Positions 1 to 6,428 of a stretch of 64,000 bases of DNA are shown one piece after another. The notes under the pieces are model-generated. The model did not search any database, had not been told where the DNA came from, and worked only from the letters and a program-made list of their open reading frames with translations. The stretch is from a virus. Position numbers and translations under genes: made by a program. Within the stretch, counting starts at the first letter, position 1. Each line of letters starts with the position of its first letter. The stretch lies in IMG/VR virus record IMGVR_UViG_3300030329_003597, positions 266 to 64,265 of that record. One strand, written 5' to 3'.

Positions 1-230
1 ATAGTGTCATCCGATAGGTTTAAGCACTTTTCTACTACGGGCATCAACCAATCCCATGATGTGTGGTACTTTGAGTACTCAGTAATTCCTTCCATTACTT
101 TCTCCTTACTATCTTCTGTTATGTAGAAGAATGGAGCATCACTCCAAGAGTGTATGTTACCTGCAATGGAGTCTAATGATATCTCATCATATAACCCCAT
201 AAATTCTGCTATTAGTTTATTGTCTTTCAT
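1..230 (-). CDS. Conserved phage protein, cut by window edge
   Basis: Seventy-six codons are visible from an ATG at 228-230, running off position 1 with no stop. The segment YHTSWDWLMPVVEKC resembles a hypothetical family that I recall from many phages, whose members continue well past this point, so the missing C-terminus should lie outside the window. The start overlaps the end of the upstream gene, as is usual in this operon. Function unknown. Confidence 0.75.
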   Translation of the reverse strand, partial: MKDNKLIAEFMGLYDEISLDSIAGNIHSWSDAPFFYITEDSKEKVMEGITEYSKYHTSWDWLMPVVEKCLNLSDDT

Positions 231-381
231 TTGTTATTTCTTTTATTTCTTCGGCAATTCTAATCGACTTATTGCTTGTCATTAGCATACCAACGAGATA
301 CTCTATCTCGTCTAGTGGTGAAGAACATTCTTCTAATACCCACGTTGCGTACTTCTGTATTTCTTGTTCTGTTAAGGTCAT
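217..381 (-). CDS. Small early protein, 54 aa
   Basis: A 54-residue ORF, acidic and helical in composition, starting MTLTEQEIQKYATWVLEE. Its ATG overlaps the TGA of the upstream gene (ATGA, 378-381) and its end overlaps the next gene by 14 nt. This tight coupling, rather than homology, is the main support. No recognisable domain. Confidence 0.7.
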   Translation of the reverse strand: MTLTEQEIQKYATWVLEECSSPLDEIEYLVGMLMTSNKSIRIAEEIKEITNERQ

Positions 382-542
382 CTTGTTATATCTTTAATTA
401 CATCAATAAGGCTTTCTCTAGCGTGTGTCGGATCGGATAGCACCGCATGTACTAACCATGCGAACTCATTGTCTAAAGTTTCTTTATCTCCAATCATGTA
501 CTCAATGTACTCGTCTGCTTTTGTTTGTGTTTCGTAACTCAT
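378..542 (-). CDS. Small early protein, 54 aa
   Basis: A 54-residue acidic ORF starting MSYETQTKADEYIEYMIG. It is preceded on the minus strand by the leader AAACCAAAACAAAATG, a variant of the AAACCAA motif seen before many genes of this arm. It is linked to the upstream gene by an ATGA overlap and to the downstream one by ATGA. Function unknown. Confidence 0.7.
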   Translation of the reverse strand: MSYETQTKADEYIEYMIGDKETLDNEFAWLVHAVLSDPTHARESLIDVIKDITR

Positions 543-808
543 TTTGTTTTGGTTTTAGTGTTTATAGTGTCCCTCAATATTTCTTCTAGGTATTGGTTTT
601 TTAACTCTAGCTTTTCAATAACAGCTTTTAGTTCTGCCACCTCTTGCTGTGTCTTTCCTAGCCCTAACTCGTGGTAAAAATCATACCCACACTCTTGTAT
701 TATCTCGTCATCTTTATCGAAGATGTCGTACACTACGCCTTCATCATCAAACTTTATCTGTACGTATGTTCCGTATGTGTTTGGTACGTGGATCTTTTTG
801 TATATCAT
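539..808 (-). CDS. Small early protein with C-terminal coiled coil
   Basis: Eighty-nine residues. The N-terminal half is beta-like and acidic (VYDIFDKDDEIIQE); the last 35 residues form a Glu/Leu-rich helix (AELKAVIEKLELKNQYLEE) likely to be a coiled coil. The leader contains AAACCAAACCAAA directly before the ATG. It overlaps both neighbours by 4 nt. No family recognised. Confidence 0.75.
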   Translation of the reverse strand: MIYKKIHVPNTYGTYVQIKFDDEGVVYDIFDKDDEIIQECGYDFYHELGLGKTQQEVAELKAVIEKLELKNQYLEEILRDTINTKTKTK

Positions 809-960
809 TTTGGTTTGGTTTTATAAAATTCGTCTTGCCTTTTCTTAAAAGCTTCTTTAGTAAAGTGTTGTCTGCGGTTAGTACCTACAATTACTTCTGC
901 TAGTTCTTGCATACTAAATGATGCGAACCCTGATTGTGTTTTTGGTTTACGTTTGCTCAT
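805..960 (-). CDS. Small basic early protein, 51 aa
   Basis: A 51-residue Lys/Arg-rich ORF from an ATG at 958-960 to a TGA at 805-807. It starts MSKRKPKTQSGFASFS and its end overlaps the next start as ATGA. Basic ends around a short helix would suit nucleic-acid or protein binding, but that is only a guess. Confidence 0.7.
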   Translation of the reverse strand: MSKRKPKTQSGFASFSMQELAEVIVGTNRRQHFTKEAFKKRQDEFYKTKPK

Positions 961-1201
961 AGTAATTAGATTGAAATAAATTTATAATTTCGATGTTCTC
1001 TGATGTAATGTGTTCAACCTCATGTTCAGTGTTAATTTGTTTGTCCTTCACAGGGTAAATCGTAGCCTGTACGCCACCACCATTGTCAAAAACGTTAATG
1101 TCGAGGTGGTTGTCTATACTACCCCATATATCACGACTGTATTCGTAGTCGCCTAGAGGCACTTGTATTTCTCCGAAGAGTTCGCTTGTTATTTTAATCA
1201 T
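947..1201 (-). CDS. Small early protein, 84 aa
   Basis: Eighty-four residues, beta-rich in the first half (EIQVPLGDYEYSRDIWGSID) with an acidic C-terminal half. The leader is a clear example of the early motif (AAACCAATTAA about 12 nt before ATG). It overlaps the downstream 51-aa gene by 14 nt. No function can be assigned. Confidence 0.75.
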   Translation of the reverse strand: MIKITSELFGEIQVPLGDYEYSRDIWGSIDNHLDINVFDNGGGVQATIYPVKDKQINTEHEVEHITSENIEIINLFQSNYYEQT

Positions 1202-1211
1202 ATCTATTTAT

Positions 1212-1379
1212 TTAATTGGTTTGTCCTTCATATCTGTTAAAATTATTTACTATTATATCACACATTTTTGTATCGAAGTCTTCGTACCCATCTAACTCGT
1301 CTATTAGATATCCGTCAGTTAGCGTGAGTAAGTCCTCTTGCACTCGCTCTCTTAGTTCGTGTAGTTGATGTATTGTCAT
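1212..1379 (-). CDS. Small acidic early protein, 55 aa
   Basis: A 55-residue acidic helical ORF from an ATG at 1377-1379 to a TAA at 1212-1214, beginning MTIHQLHELRERVQEDLL. The ATG overlaps the stop of the upstream gene (ATGA). Its last codons (GQTN) run into the AAACCAATTAA leader of the next gene, so the leader motif here is partly coding. Function unknown. Confidence 0.7.
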   Translation of the reverse strand: MTIHQLHELRERVQEDLLTLTDGYLIDELDGYEDFDTKMCDIIVNNFNRYEGQTN

Positions 1380-1600
1380 GATGTTTGTTTTTGAAAATTG
1401 ATAAACTTGAATAGCATCTCGCTCGTCTGCTTCATAGCATCACGTAGTTCTTTGCTATCGTCTTGCATAGCTACGGGACACCAAGACTTAAACTCTAAGT
1501 CCCTTGCTTTGCGCTCTATTACGTCAAGTGAATTGTTTTCGAGGAATGATTTTGCCTCAGGAGATAATGTTTCCCCTATGTGTGATTCAAATTGTGTCAT
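1376..1600 (-). CDS. Small early protein, 74 aa
   Basis: Seventy-four residues, helical, starting MTQFESHIGETLSPEAKSFL. The leader AAACCAACTAAATAATATACATC before ATG nearly matches that of the 1797-1937 gene. It overlaps the downstream 55-aa gene by ATGA. No domain recognised. Confidence 0.75.
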   Translation of the reverse strand: MTQFESHIGETLSPEAKSFLENNSLDVIERKARDLEFKSWCPVAMQDDSKELRDAMKQTSEMLFKFINFQKQTS

Positions 1601-1608
1601 GATGTATA

Positions 1609-1800
1609 TTATTTAGTTGGTTTGCCTAATGGTATTCGGTAGTCATAAGGAAATGCCTCTTCTAACCTGCGCTTGTTCTCTCCGTCTGCTCGTTTCCATG
1701 CCTCTATGAGGTTGTAGTGGAAACCACCTGCGTATTTCTGATTCTCTAGCACCCAATCGTGATGCTCTTGATCGGTGCAATCGTGTGTTAATGTATTCAT
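1609..1800 (-). CDS. Small conserved phage protein, 63 aa
   Basis: Sixty-three residues with the segment GGFHYNLIEAWKRADGENK, resembling a small hypothetical protein I recall from several phages (NLIEAxxRADxxNKxxLxxAFP). The start overlaps the stop of the 46-aa upstream gene. Its terminal codons overlap the leader motif of the next gene. Function unknown. Confidence 0.75.
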   Translation of the reverse strand: MNTLTHDCTDQEHHDWVLENQKYAGGFHYNLIEAWKRADGENKRRLEEAFPYDYRIPLGKPTK

Positions 1801-1937
1801 AGTCTTGGTAAAAAATGTTTGTCATCTCTCATAATCCCTGCGATATCGTGTATGATGTCTTGAGCCCTAAGGCTTGTTATGTTCTCAATACGCTTTGCCC
1901 ATTCGCTTAAGGCTTGTTGTTGTTCTCGTGTATTCAT
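1797..1937 (-). CDS. Small early protein, 46 aa
   Basis: A 46-residue ORF from an ATG at 1935-1937 to a TGA at 1797-1799. It starts MNTREQQQALSEWAKRIEN; its first six residues resemble the start of the 2049-2273 product (MSTREQ), and the DNA there is nearly identical. The leader AAACCAATAAAATATACATC follows hairpin repeat 1 on the transcript. No function assigned. Confidence 0.7.
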   Translation of the reverse strand: MNTREQQQALSEWAKRIENITSLRAQDIIHDIAGIMRDDKHFLPRL

Positions 1938-1980
1938 GATGTATATTTTATTGGTTTTAATTAAAATTCGATTTGATTTC

Positions 1981-2044
1981 TAAGAGGGGTTTGTAATATA
2001 TATCTCTCAATTTCATTGAGATATATATTACTAAACCTCTCTAA
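1981..2044 (-). repeat. Quasi-palindrome 1 of 4 (intergenic hairpin)
   Basis: Arms of about 30 nt (1981-2011 and 2014-2044) are nearly complementary around a 2-nt loop. One arm carries an extra TC within CTCTC, leaving a 2-nt bulge. It fills the gap between the stop of the 2049-2273 gene and the leader of the 1797-1937 gene. The core TATATCTC/GAGATATA and the flanking CTAAGGG are shared with the copies at 4999 and 5882. It is AT-rich without a T-run, so it is not a standard terminator. Confidence 0.85.
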
Positions 2045-2048
2045 GGGT

Positions 2049-2273
2049 TTATTCCCATTCTAATTCTAAGTTGCTTAACTTACCCTCGCAGTAGCGCACT
2101 GCCTCATCTAACGTGAGTGTAGCAGTTATCCACCCCTCTGTAAAGCTATGCACCTCAAACTCATTGTCAGAGTTTTTGTATAGTTCTTTTGTTGAACGTA
2201 GTATTCCCCAAGAGAATACTATATCTCTCATTTCGCCTACCTTCATAGACGTTAGTTGTTCTCGTGTACTCAT
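2049..2273 (-). CDS. Small early protein, 74 aa
   Basis: Seventy-four residues starting MSTREQLTSMKVGEMRDIVF, mixed alpha/beta. Quasi-palindrome 1 lies directly after its stop on the transcript. Its ATG overlaps the stop of the upstream gene (ATGA). The N-terminus resembles that of the 1797-1937 product. No domain recognised. Confidence 0.75.
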   Translation of the reverse strand: MSTREQLTSMKVGEMRDIVFSWGILRSTKELYKNSDNEFEVHSFTEGWITATLTLDEAVRYCEGKLSNLELEWE

Positions 2274-2494
2274 AGTTCATATACTTTACACGTTTGCATT
2301 TCAGTGTCCATCTGCTCAAGTTCTGCCTCGCTTAGCTTATCCCATATCTCATGGTATGCCTCAGACTCTTCTAATGTATTTACTCTTTCGTTACGTGTTA
2401 TTCTTCTAACGTCTGATGGCGTATAGGTGTCAGGTAGTTCTACCTCGATTGTTGTGGTGTATGTACGCACCACTTCTATTTCAAATGTTTTCAT
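2270..2494 (-). CDS. Small early protein with NERVNTLEES motif
   Basis: Seventy-four residues: a beta-rich first third (EIEVVRTYTTTIEVELPD) followed by an acidic helical part. Residues NERVNTLEES recur exactly in the otherwise dissimilar protein at 63639-63995, and 26 bp of DNA is identical there. It ends in an ATGA overlap with the next gene. Function unknown. Confidence 0.75.
   Translation of the reverse strand: MKTFEIEVVRTYTTTIEVELPDTYTPSDVRRITRNERVNTLEESEAYHEIWDKLSEAELEQMDTEMQTCKVYEL
2367..2392 (-). repeat. 26-bp exact repeat, copy A
   Basis: Identical to 63751-63776 and in the same reading frame of two otherwise different genes (encodes NERVNTLEE). Flanks differ except for GA plus one mismatch. 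Confidence 0.85.
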
Positions 2495-2505
2495 GATTGA
2501 TGTAT

Positions 2506-2649
2506 TTATTCGTATTTAGTAATTCCAACTTCATCATACCCTCGTTCACTCCATTCGTATGCTATCATAGTGGCATCATCTAAGGTTAGTAAGTAGTCGT
2601 TTACTTCCGTACCACCTACCCATACTGAGTATTTTCTTTCTTTATCCAT
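2506..2649 (-). CDS. Small conserved phage protein, 47 aa
   Basis: A 47-residue ORF, ATG at 2647-2649 and TAA at 2506-2508, starting MDKERKYSVWVGGTEVNDYL. The pattern VWVGGxEVND followed by GYDxVxI resembles small hypothetical proteins I recall from phages. The leader is AAACCAATAAAC immediately before the ATG. Function unknown. Confidence 0.75.
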   Translation of the reverse strand: MDKERKYSVWVGGTEVNDYLLTLDDATMIAYEWSERGYDEVGITKYE

Positions 2650-2651
2650 GT

Positions 2652-2999
2652 TTATTGGTTTTTATATAATCCTTGTTTAATTAACTTATCCTCTAATTTT
2701 AACAAGGTTAAAAAGACGTGGTCGTGAGGTGTTTCAAATGCTTCACCTTCTTCGTAATCCTGTTCATCATAGGTAGCTTTTAACTCCTCGTAATGTGTTT
2801 GTTCACTTTCGTAATAATGCGTTACTACCTTCGTAGTAAGTGATTTAATTTCTTTTAACTCTTTACGAAGTAACTCATTTTCTTCACGTAAGTCCACAAG
2901 TGTGTTTCCTGCTTCCCACTTGAGTTGCTCGTTTTCGGCACGTAGTTCTGTTATTAGCCTACCTTGTGCCTCTATTGTTTTGAATAGTTCTTTGCTCAT
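2652..2999 (-). CDS. Coiled-coil early protein, 115 aa
   Basis: Residues 1-60 form a continuous charged heptad-like helix (KELFKTIEAQGRLITELRAE and following), a probable coiled coil. The rest is acidic and ends in an amphipathic helix. The leader is AAACCAATAAAAC before ATG. It could be a dimeric adaptor or host-takeover protein, but no family is recognised. Confidence 0.8.
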   Translation of the reverse strand: MSKELFKTIEAQGRLITELRAENEQLKWEAGNTLVDLREENELLRKELKEIKSLTTKVVTHYYESEQTHYEELKATYDEQDYEEGEAFETPHDHVFLTLLKLEDKLIKQGLYKNQ

Positions 3000-3002
3000 G
3001 TT

Positions 3003-3200
3003 TTATTGGTTTAATTTGTTTAACAATTCCGTATCCCACTGAATCTCGTCATAGCGTTCTGCGTAGTATTCGATATCTTCGGGGTGTATAGCTACGCTTA
3101 CGTCTTCCGTTACATTTACGTAGAGCATACCACCTACGGGAGAGGTTCGTATGTCGTGTTGTGCATTAAGCACGAATGATGCTTTTTCTAAGTTTGTCAT
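3003..3200 (-). CDS. Small early protein, 65 aa
   Basis: Sixty-five residues with a central beta hairpin (GGMLYVNVTEDVSVAIH) and an acidic tail. It is separated by only 3 nt from the coiled-coil gene downstream. No AAACCAA motif stands before this start; the leader instead contains the end of the 48-aa upstream gene. Function unknown. Confidence 0.75.
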   Translation of the reverse strand: MTNLEKASFVLNAQHDIRTSPVGGMLYVNVTEDVSVAIHPEDIEYYAERYDEIQWDTELLNKLNQ

Positions 3201-3211
3201 AGGTACGTAGG

Positions 3212-3358
3212 TTATGCAAGAATGTCTTCGACAATCATTTGCTCGTCAATAGATAGGTCGTTAAACTCTTGACAGTTGAATACATAAACGGGATTCATAC
3301 CTGCGAATTGGTGGTAAAGCCTCTCTCTTGTTTTTTGGTCGTAAAATAAATTATACAT
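3212..3358 (-). CDS. Small early protein, 48 aa
   Basis: A 48-residue ORF, ATG 3356-3358 and TAA 3212-3214, starting MYNLFYDQKTRERLYHQFAG and ending in an acidic helix. The leader motif AAACCAATTCAAA abuts the ATG. It fills a gap otherwise empty in the operon. No recognised family. Confidence 0.7.
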   Translation of the reverse strand: MYNLFYDQKTRERLYHQFAGMNPVYVFNCQEFNDLSIDEQMIVEDILA

Positions 3359-3398
3359 TTTGAATTGGTTTTAATATATATCTAATGGTCTGACGTTT

Positions 3399-3761
3399 TT
3401 ATAGTTCAGCTTGTATGCTACAACCAAAATCAGGATTTTCTTCTAAGTATTCGAGTATCTGCCTACCCAATCGTAAGTCTGCATACTCGGATAAACCTTC
3501 TTTAGTAACCCCGTACTTCTTCATAGTTTCATTATTATAGCTCATGTTCTCGTCGAACATCTTATCTATGCGCTTGATTTGGTCAGCACTTTCGGTTTCG
3601 ATTTGCTTGACTTCCTCACGCACCTCATCAATTCTATCAGAGTCTATCCAATAGTCTATATAATCTTGATTTTCTACTGCACCAAATCTCTCAGGTGCGT
3701 TACTGCCTTGTACTGCGAACATGAACTTACCTTCGATGTCGCCTGAATAATATCTACCCAT
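3399..3761 (-). CDS. Conserved phage protein (MGRYYxGDIEGKF family)
   Basis: One hundred and twenty residues. The N-terminus MGRYYSGDIEGKFMFAVQGS resembles a hypothetical family I recall from diverse phages. A central acidic helical stretch (DRIDEVREEVKQIETE) is followed by a short C-terminal domain. It lies upstream of the 48-aa gene with a 40-nt gap. Function unknown. Confidence 0.85.
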   Translation of the reverse strand: MGRYYSGDIEGKFMFAVQGSNAPERFGAVENQDYIDYWIDSDRIDEVREEVKQIETESADQIKRIDKMFDENMSYNNETMKKYGVTKEGLSEYADLRLGRQILEYLEENPDFGCSIQAEL

Positions 3762-3774
3762 GTTTTCTATTTAT

Positions 3775-4401
3775 TTATTTTGTTTCGTTGTAATAAAGTT
3801 CGTATTCTTCTTCAATTTCATCGCTATCTATATACTCTTGCAAGTATGAGTGTATCTGCCAATCGTCTTCTACTTTGAATAGCTTGGCATCGGTGTAACC
3901 ACCACGTATATCACACCCACCATGTATCTGCAAGAGTAGGTAGGTATCTCCGTCAGCGTCTTCTAACCATGCACCTTGCAACACTTGGGATAGGTCGCTA
4001 TCTCCGTTGTAAGTGTTGAATTCGTACTTGCTTTCCATACCTATCAACTCAAGGAAGTCAGCACCTGATTGTGATACTCCGTAACCGATATCTCCGTCCC
4101 AATCGGGGCAGTCAGTATTGAGTTCGTTGAACTTATCGCACACGTGGTCGAGTTCAAGTTCGCTTAGGTAGTGAAATACTGAAACGTTACGCTCATACTC
4201 GGTGTGTATCTTCCCATCTTTGTCAGTCCATTCAGACTTTTCAATGGTTTGCTCTTGCTCATTATCAAAGTCTTCGATAGTCTTGGCTTGGTTTCGTTCC
4301 CAATTCCTACCATATGCACCACCTGAATCAAGCATGTGCCTACCTGTGTTTTCCGTAAGCATAGCGTACACCAGCTTTTCCGTGTTTGTAAATTTTCTCA
4401 T
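3775..4401 (-). CDS. Conserved phage protein (LDSGGAYGRNWERN family)
   Basis: Two hundred and eight residues, the largest product of this early block. The motif NTGRHMLDSGGAYGRNWERN (about 18-37) is one I recall from hypothetical proteins of environmental phages. Later segments are acidic, with a conserved-looking HGGCDIRGGYTDAKLF. There is no catalytic signature I can name. Its start overlaps the upstream stop by 4 nt. Confidence 0.85.
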   Translation of the reverse strand: MRKFTNTEKLVYAMLTENTGRHMLDSGGAYGRNWERNQAKTIEDFDNEQEQTIEKSEWTDKDGKIHTEYERNVSVFHYLSELELDHVCDKFNELNTDCPDWDGDIGYGVSQSGADFLELIGMESKYEFNTYNGDSDLSQVLQGAWLEDADGDTYLLLQIHGGCDIRGGYTDAKLFKVEDDWQIHSYLQEYIDSDEIEEEYELYYNETK

Positions 4402-4619
4402 TTGATTTGGATTTTTTCGATTAGTATTTTAATGTTGCTTTCACTACCCTCATAGTATATTGAACCTGCTCTCTTAGTGTATACGTTCTTGATGAAGTGA
4501 TGATGCTCATTTAGTTGGTCATCGTATGCCTTTTGAGCATCTTCGTACTTTGCAAATAGTTCTGTCTGACAATAGTCAAGGAGTGAGTCCAATACGTGGA
4601 CGGCATATACGTGTGTCAT
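4398..4619 (-). CDS. Small early protein, 73 aa
   Basis: Seventy-three residues starting MTHVYAVHVLDSLLDYCQTE, with a central KAYDDQLNEHHHFIKN segment. It overlaps both neighbours by 4 nt (ATGA at each end), so it is translationally coupled. No function recognised. Confidence 0.8.
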   Translation of the reverse strand: MTHVYAVHVLDSLLDYCQTELFAKYEDAQKAYDDQLNEHHHFIKNVYTKRAGSIYYEGSESNIKILIEKIQIK

Positions 4620-4741
4620 GATTTTTTAGCATTTCGTTTTTTAGCAATAACTTTAGCAAGTTCTCTTTGCCCCGTATAACGTGCCCATTCGTAAGGAGTG
4701 AAACTCCTTTTGTTAGGTGTAAGCCATGTTTTTTCGTTCAT
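4616..4741 (-). CDS. Small basic early protein, 41 aa
   Basis: A 41-residue basic ORF, ATG 4739-4741 and TGA 4616-4618, starting MNEKTWLTPNKRSFTPYEWA and ending in a Lys-rich tail. The leader AAACCAAGCAAA abuts the ATG. The gap between its neighbours is filled exactly by ATGA overlaps, which supports it being real. Confidence 0.7.
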   Translation of the reverse strand: MNEKTWLTPNKRSFTPYEWARYTGQRELAKVIAKKRNAKKS

Positions 4742-4920
4742 TTTGCTTGGTTTTCTAAGGTTTCTAACTGATTTTCTAACCTATCTAAACGTGCCTCTGC
4801 CTCACGAATAATAAGTTGTTGTCTTCTAATTTCTTCTTTCGTGCGTACTGATAGTTTTGCACGATGTTCCTTCCACTCACGGAAGTCCCGCTCTGATTGT
4901 GTTAATGATGTGTTTTCCAT
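4738..4920 (-). CDS. Coiled-coil early protein, 60 aa
   Basis: Sixty residues, almost all one charged helix with leucine heptads near the end (LDRLENQLETLENQ). The leader carries AAACCAATTCGT before the ATG. Quasi-palindrome 2 lies about 80 nt upstream on the same transcript. The intervening 4921-4998 holds only AT-rich leader. Confidence 0.75.
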   Translation of the reverse strand: MENTSLTQSERDFREWKEHRAKLSVRTKEEIRRQQLIIREAEARLDRLENQLETLENQAK

Positions 4921-4998
4921 ACGAATTGGTTTTTGATTTGCGCTAATGTATAAACTTTGATTTAATTCTCCAAATTTGTTTCCGACTTTCTCGGTATT

Positions 4999-5057
4999 AA
5001 GTAGTATATGTATTATATATCTCTCATATTCTATGAGATATATAATACTATACTTCT
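4999..5057 (-). repeat. Quasi-palindrome 2 of 4 (intergenic hairpin)
   Basis: Left arm about 4999-5028, loop TTC, right arm 5032-5057. Core TATATCTCTC/GAGATATA with the same 2-nt CTCTC bulge as copies 1 and 3. The outer ends AAGTAGT and CTTCTAAAGG match copy 3. It begins at the stop codon of the 5056-5409 gene and precedes the 4738-4920 gene on the minus-strand transcript. Confidence 0.85.
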
Positions 5058-5409
5058 AAAGGCTCAGCCTCTCTTCCTTACTGCGTATGTACGCTTGTTC
5101 AGGAGTTTCACCATCTCTAATTTCTAAAGAAATCGCACATCTCGGAGATTTATAACTCGGCTCGACTTCACTCTTCAGGTACGTGGTACATATCTGAGTA
5201 CGTGCTTGTCTATGCTCTAACCTTTGGTTATGGCTTAATCTCACCCTCGCTTTACGAGCAAGGTTTCTACCACTAAAATCCTCTACCACCTCTAAAGAGG
5301 TAATGTGAGCAGTCATCTCTTTGAGTAAGCGCATAGCTATACGCTTGTTTTTTGCGCTCGGTTGCTGTTTAGCTAATCGTACAGCTGAGCGTATCTCTGT
5401 GAATTTCAT
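5056..5409 (-). CDS. Basic early protein, paralogue of 5607-5867 product
   Basis: One hundred and seventeen residues, rich in Arg. Residues about 18-45 (KNKRIAMRLLKEMTAHITSL) align with KQKKAIALKLLKELTAEVEA in the neighbouring 86-aa protein, indicating a shared helical module. The rest is Arg-rich with a terminal ETPEQAYIRSKEERLSL. Basic charge suggests nucleic-acid binding (inference). The leader has AAACCAATAAAACG. Confidence 0.75.
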   Translation of the reverse strand: MKFTEIRSAVRLAKQQPSAKNKRIAMRLLKEMTAHITSLEVVEDFSGRNLARKARVRLSHNQRLEHRQARTQICTTYLKSEVEPSYKSPRCAISLEIRDGETPEQAYIRSKEERLSL

Positions 5410-5420
5410 AGATGTACGTT

Positions 5421-5528
5421 TTATTGGTTTATTATTAGTGTTGCTATTATCGTAGAGATAATATATCCCATTAGGATAGAGAATGTTACAACACCTGCGA
5501 CTATTAGTCCTGATTTTAATTTACTCAT
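5421..5528 (-). CDS. Single-span membrane peptide, 35 aa
   Basis: A 35-residue ORF, ATG 5526-5528 and TAA 5421-5423. After MSKLKSG comes one hydrophobic stretch (LIVAGVVTFSILMGYIISTI and on) long enough to span a membrane. A basic start suggests an N-in orientation. Its final codons (INQ and stop) overlap the AAACCAA leader of the next gene. It could be an early inner-membrane effector; function unknown. Confidence 0.65.
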   Translation of the reverse strand: MSKLKSGLIVAGVVTFSILMGYIISTIIATLIINQ

Positions 5529-5554
5529 CATAGCGTGTGAATTGAATTGTTACT

Positions 5555-5578
5555 GACTACCCCCCGAAGGGGGTAGTT
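5555..5578 (-). promoter_or_regulatory. Stable cUUCGg hairpin after first early gene
   Basis: CTACCCCC and GGGGGTAG pair perfectly around a 4-nt loop. On the minus strand the loop reads TTCG closed by C-G, the very stable tetraloop. It sits between the stop of the 5607-5867 gene and the membrane-peptide gene. No T-run follows, so a processing site, stability element or attenuator is more likely than a classical terminator. Confidence 0.75.
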
Positions 5579-5606
5579 TCGTCCATTCAGGACTCGTCAG
5601 AGTAAC

Positions 5607-5867
5607 TTACTTGCTTAGCGTGGCTAAGTGCTCAAGCAGTTGCGCCTTCGTCATCTTCGATAGACCCTTGATTGGGGTTGGCTTTGACTTAGCTTTAGAA
5701 GTCTTCGACTTCTTCTTCTTAGGTACGACCACCTTTAAGGCTTCCACCTCAGCAGTCAGCTCCTTTAGGAGCTTCAAAGCGATAGCTTTCTTTTGCTTCG
5801 TGCAGTTGTACATAGCCTTGTTTACTGCTGACTTTGTTTCAGCGATTAGGGATTTTGATTTTGCCAT
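5607..5867 (-). CDS. First gene of early arm, Lys-rich small protein
   Basis: Eighty-six residues with a helical N-terminal half that aligns with the 5056-5409 product, then a Lys/Pro linker (VVPKKKKSKTSKAKSKPTP) and a C-terminal KMTKAQLLEHLATLSK, a helix-extension-helix pattern like that in SAP/Rho-N-type nucleic-acid-binding motifs (weak resemblance). As the promoter-proximal gene it is likely expressed strongly and early. Quasi-palindrome 3 is in its leader. Confidence 0.8.
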   Translation of the reverse strand: MAKSKSLIAETKSAVNKAMYNCTKQKKAIALKLLKELTAEVEALKVVVPKKKKSKTSKAKSKPTPIKGLSKMTKAQLLEHLATLSK

Positions 5868-5881
5868 TTGATTTGGGGTTT

Positions 5882-5945
5882 AAGTAGTGTATGTATTAAA
5901 TATATCTCTCGTAAACTACGAGATATATTTAATACTACACTTCTA
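5882..5945 (-). repeat. Quasi-palindrome 3 of 4, leader of early arm
   Basis: Arms 5882-5913 and 5917-5945 around loop AAC. Same core, same 2-nt CTCTC bulge and same outer ends (AAGTAGTGTATG and CACTTCTAAGGG) as copy 2. It lies 15 nt upstream of the first minus-strand gene, so it would form the 5' leader hairpin of the leftward transcript or mark its promoter. Confidence 0.85.
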
Positions 5946-5969
5946 AGGGGGTCAGAGTGAGGTCAGGGG

Positions 5970-5990
5970 AGAGTAGTAGTATACTACTCT
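5970..5990. repeat. Perfect 9-bp inverted repeat
   Basis: AGAGTAGTA and TACTACTCT flank a GTA loop. A CTATATAG palindrome follows immediately (5988-5995). It is symmetric, with no T-run. Possible protein-binding site at the divergent region. Confidence 0.7.
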
Positions 5991-6149
5991 ATATAGTAGG
6001 GTGGGAGTTGTCCCCGAGCCGTATAGGGCTACCTTCGGTAAACCAAAGCCAAACGCATATACACGTATCTACACCTACGCTACAACCGATTGGATTTAAC
6101 TCATTGATTGACAGTCAGTTAGAAAAAGCTGAAAAGTGTGGGCAAAACT

Positions 6150-6206
6150 GCGTACGTTGTGCGTATGCGACTATGCAAGTGCGTTTCGGGTGCGTTTGCG
6201 TAGCGT
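6150..6206. repeat. Cluster of six GCGT tetramers
   Basis: GCGT occurs at 6150, 6161, 6181, 6192, 6198 and 6203, with two complementary ACGC at 6053 and 6077. This density is striking in an AT-rich genome. Spacing is irregular, so iteron status is uncertain. Confidence 0.5.
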
Positions 6207-6420
6207 CTGTATTTACATATAATCCCCAAGCTCTATATTTCTCAAAAAAATTTTCACCAATTTTTTCTACAGGCGTGATTTTCGCCGTTTTTTCCTCTTT
6301 TGCGGCGGTTGCCGAAATCTTTACGATCAAAACTTTACATCAATAAGCCTTAAAAATCAGTTTGTTAGGAAATGGAGCTTAAAGTAAGAGTTTACTATTG
6401 ATTTTTAGTTTTTTCTGGGT

Positions 6421-6428
6421 TAACTTTG
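6421..6428 (+). promoter_or_regulatory. Bacteroidota-type -7 box TAACTTTG
   Basis: Matches TAnnTTTG. No TTTG is visible about 20 nt upstream. A transcript from here would have a leader of about 110 nt ending at the weak terminator at 6540-6563, before the next promoter. Confidence 0.5.

Noticed and set aside
1981-5945. Quasi-palindromes as insertion-sequence ends or miniature transposons
   Set aside because: No transposase, no target-site duplications and no conserved interior between copies; the elements are single hairpins, not paired ends.
1981-5945. Quasi-palindromes as Rho-independent terminators
   Set aside because: Stems are AT-rich and no T-run follows on the minus-strand transcript.
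5957-6346. Plus-strand ORF of 129 codons in the divergent region
   Set aside because: Composition is unlike phage proteins here (Ser/Cys-rich, no structured segment), it covers hairpins and the GCGT cluster, and it has no -7 box at useful spacing. A minus-strand frame at 6115-6330 needs a TTG start and is equally unsupported.
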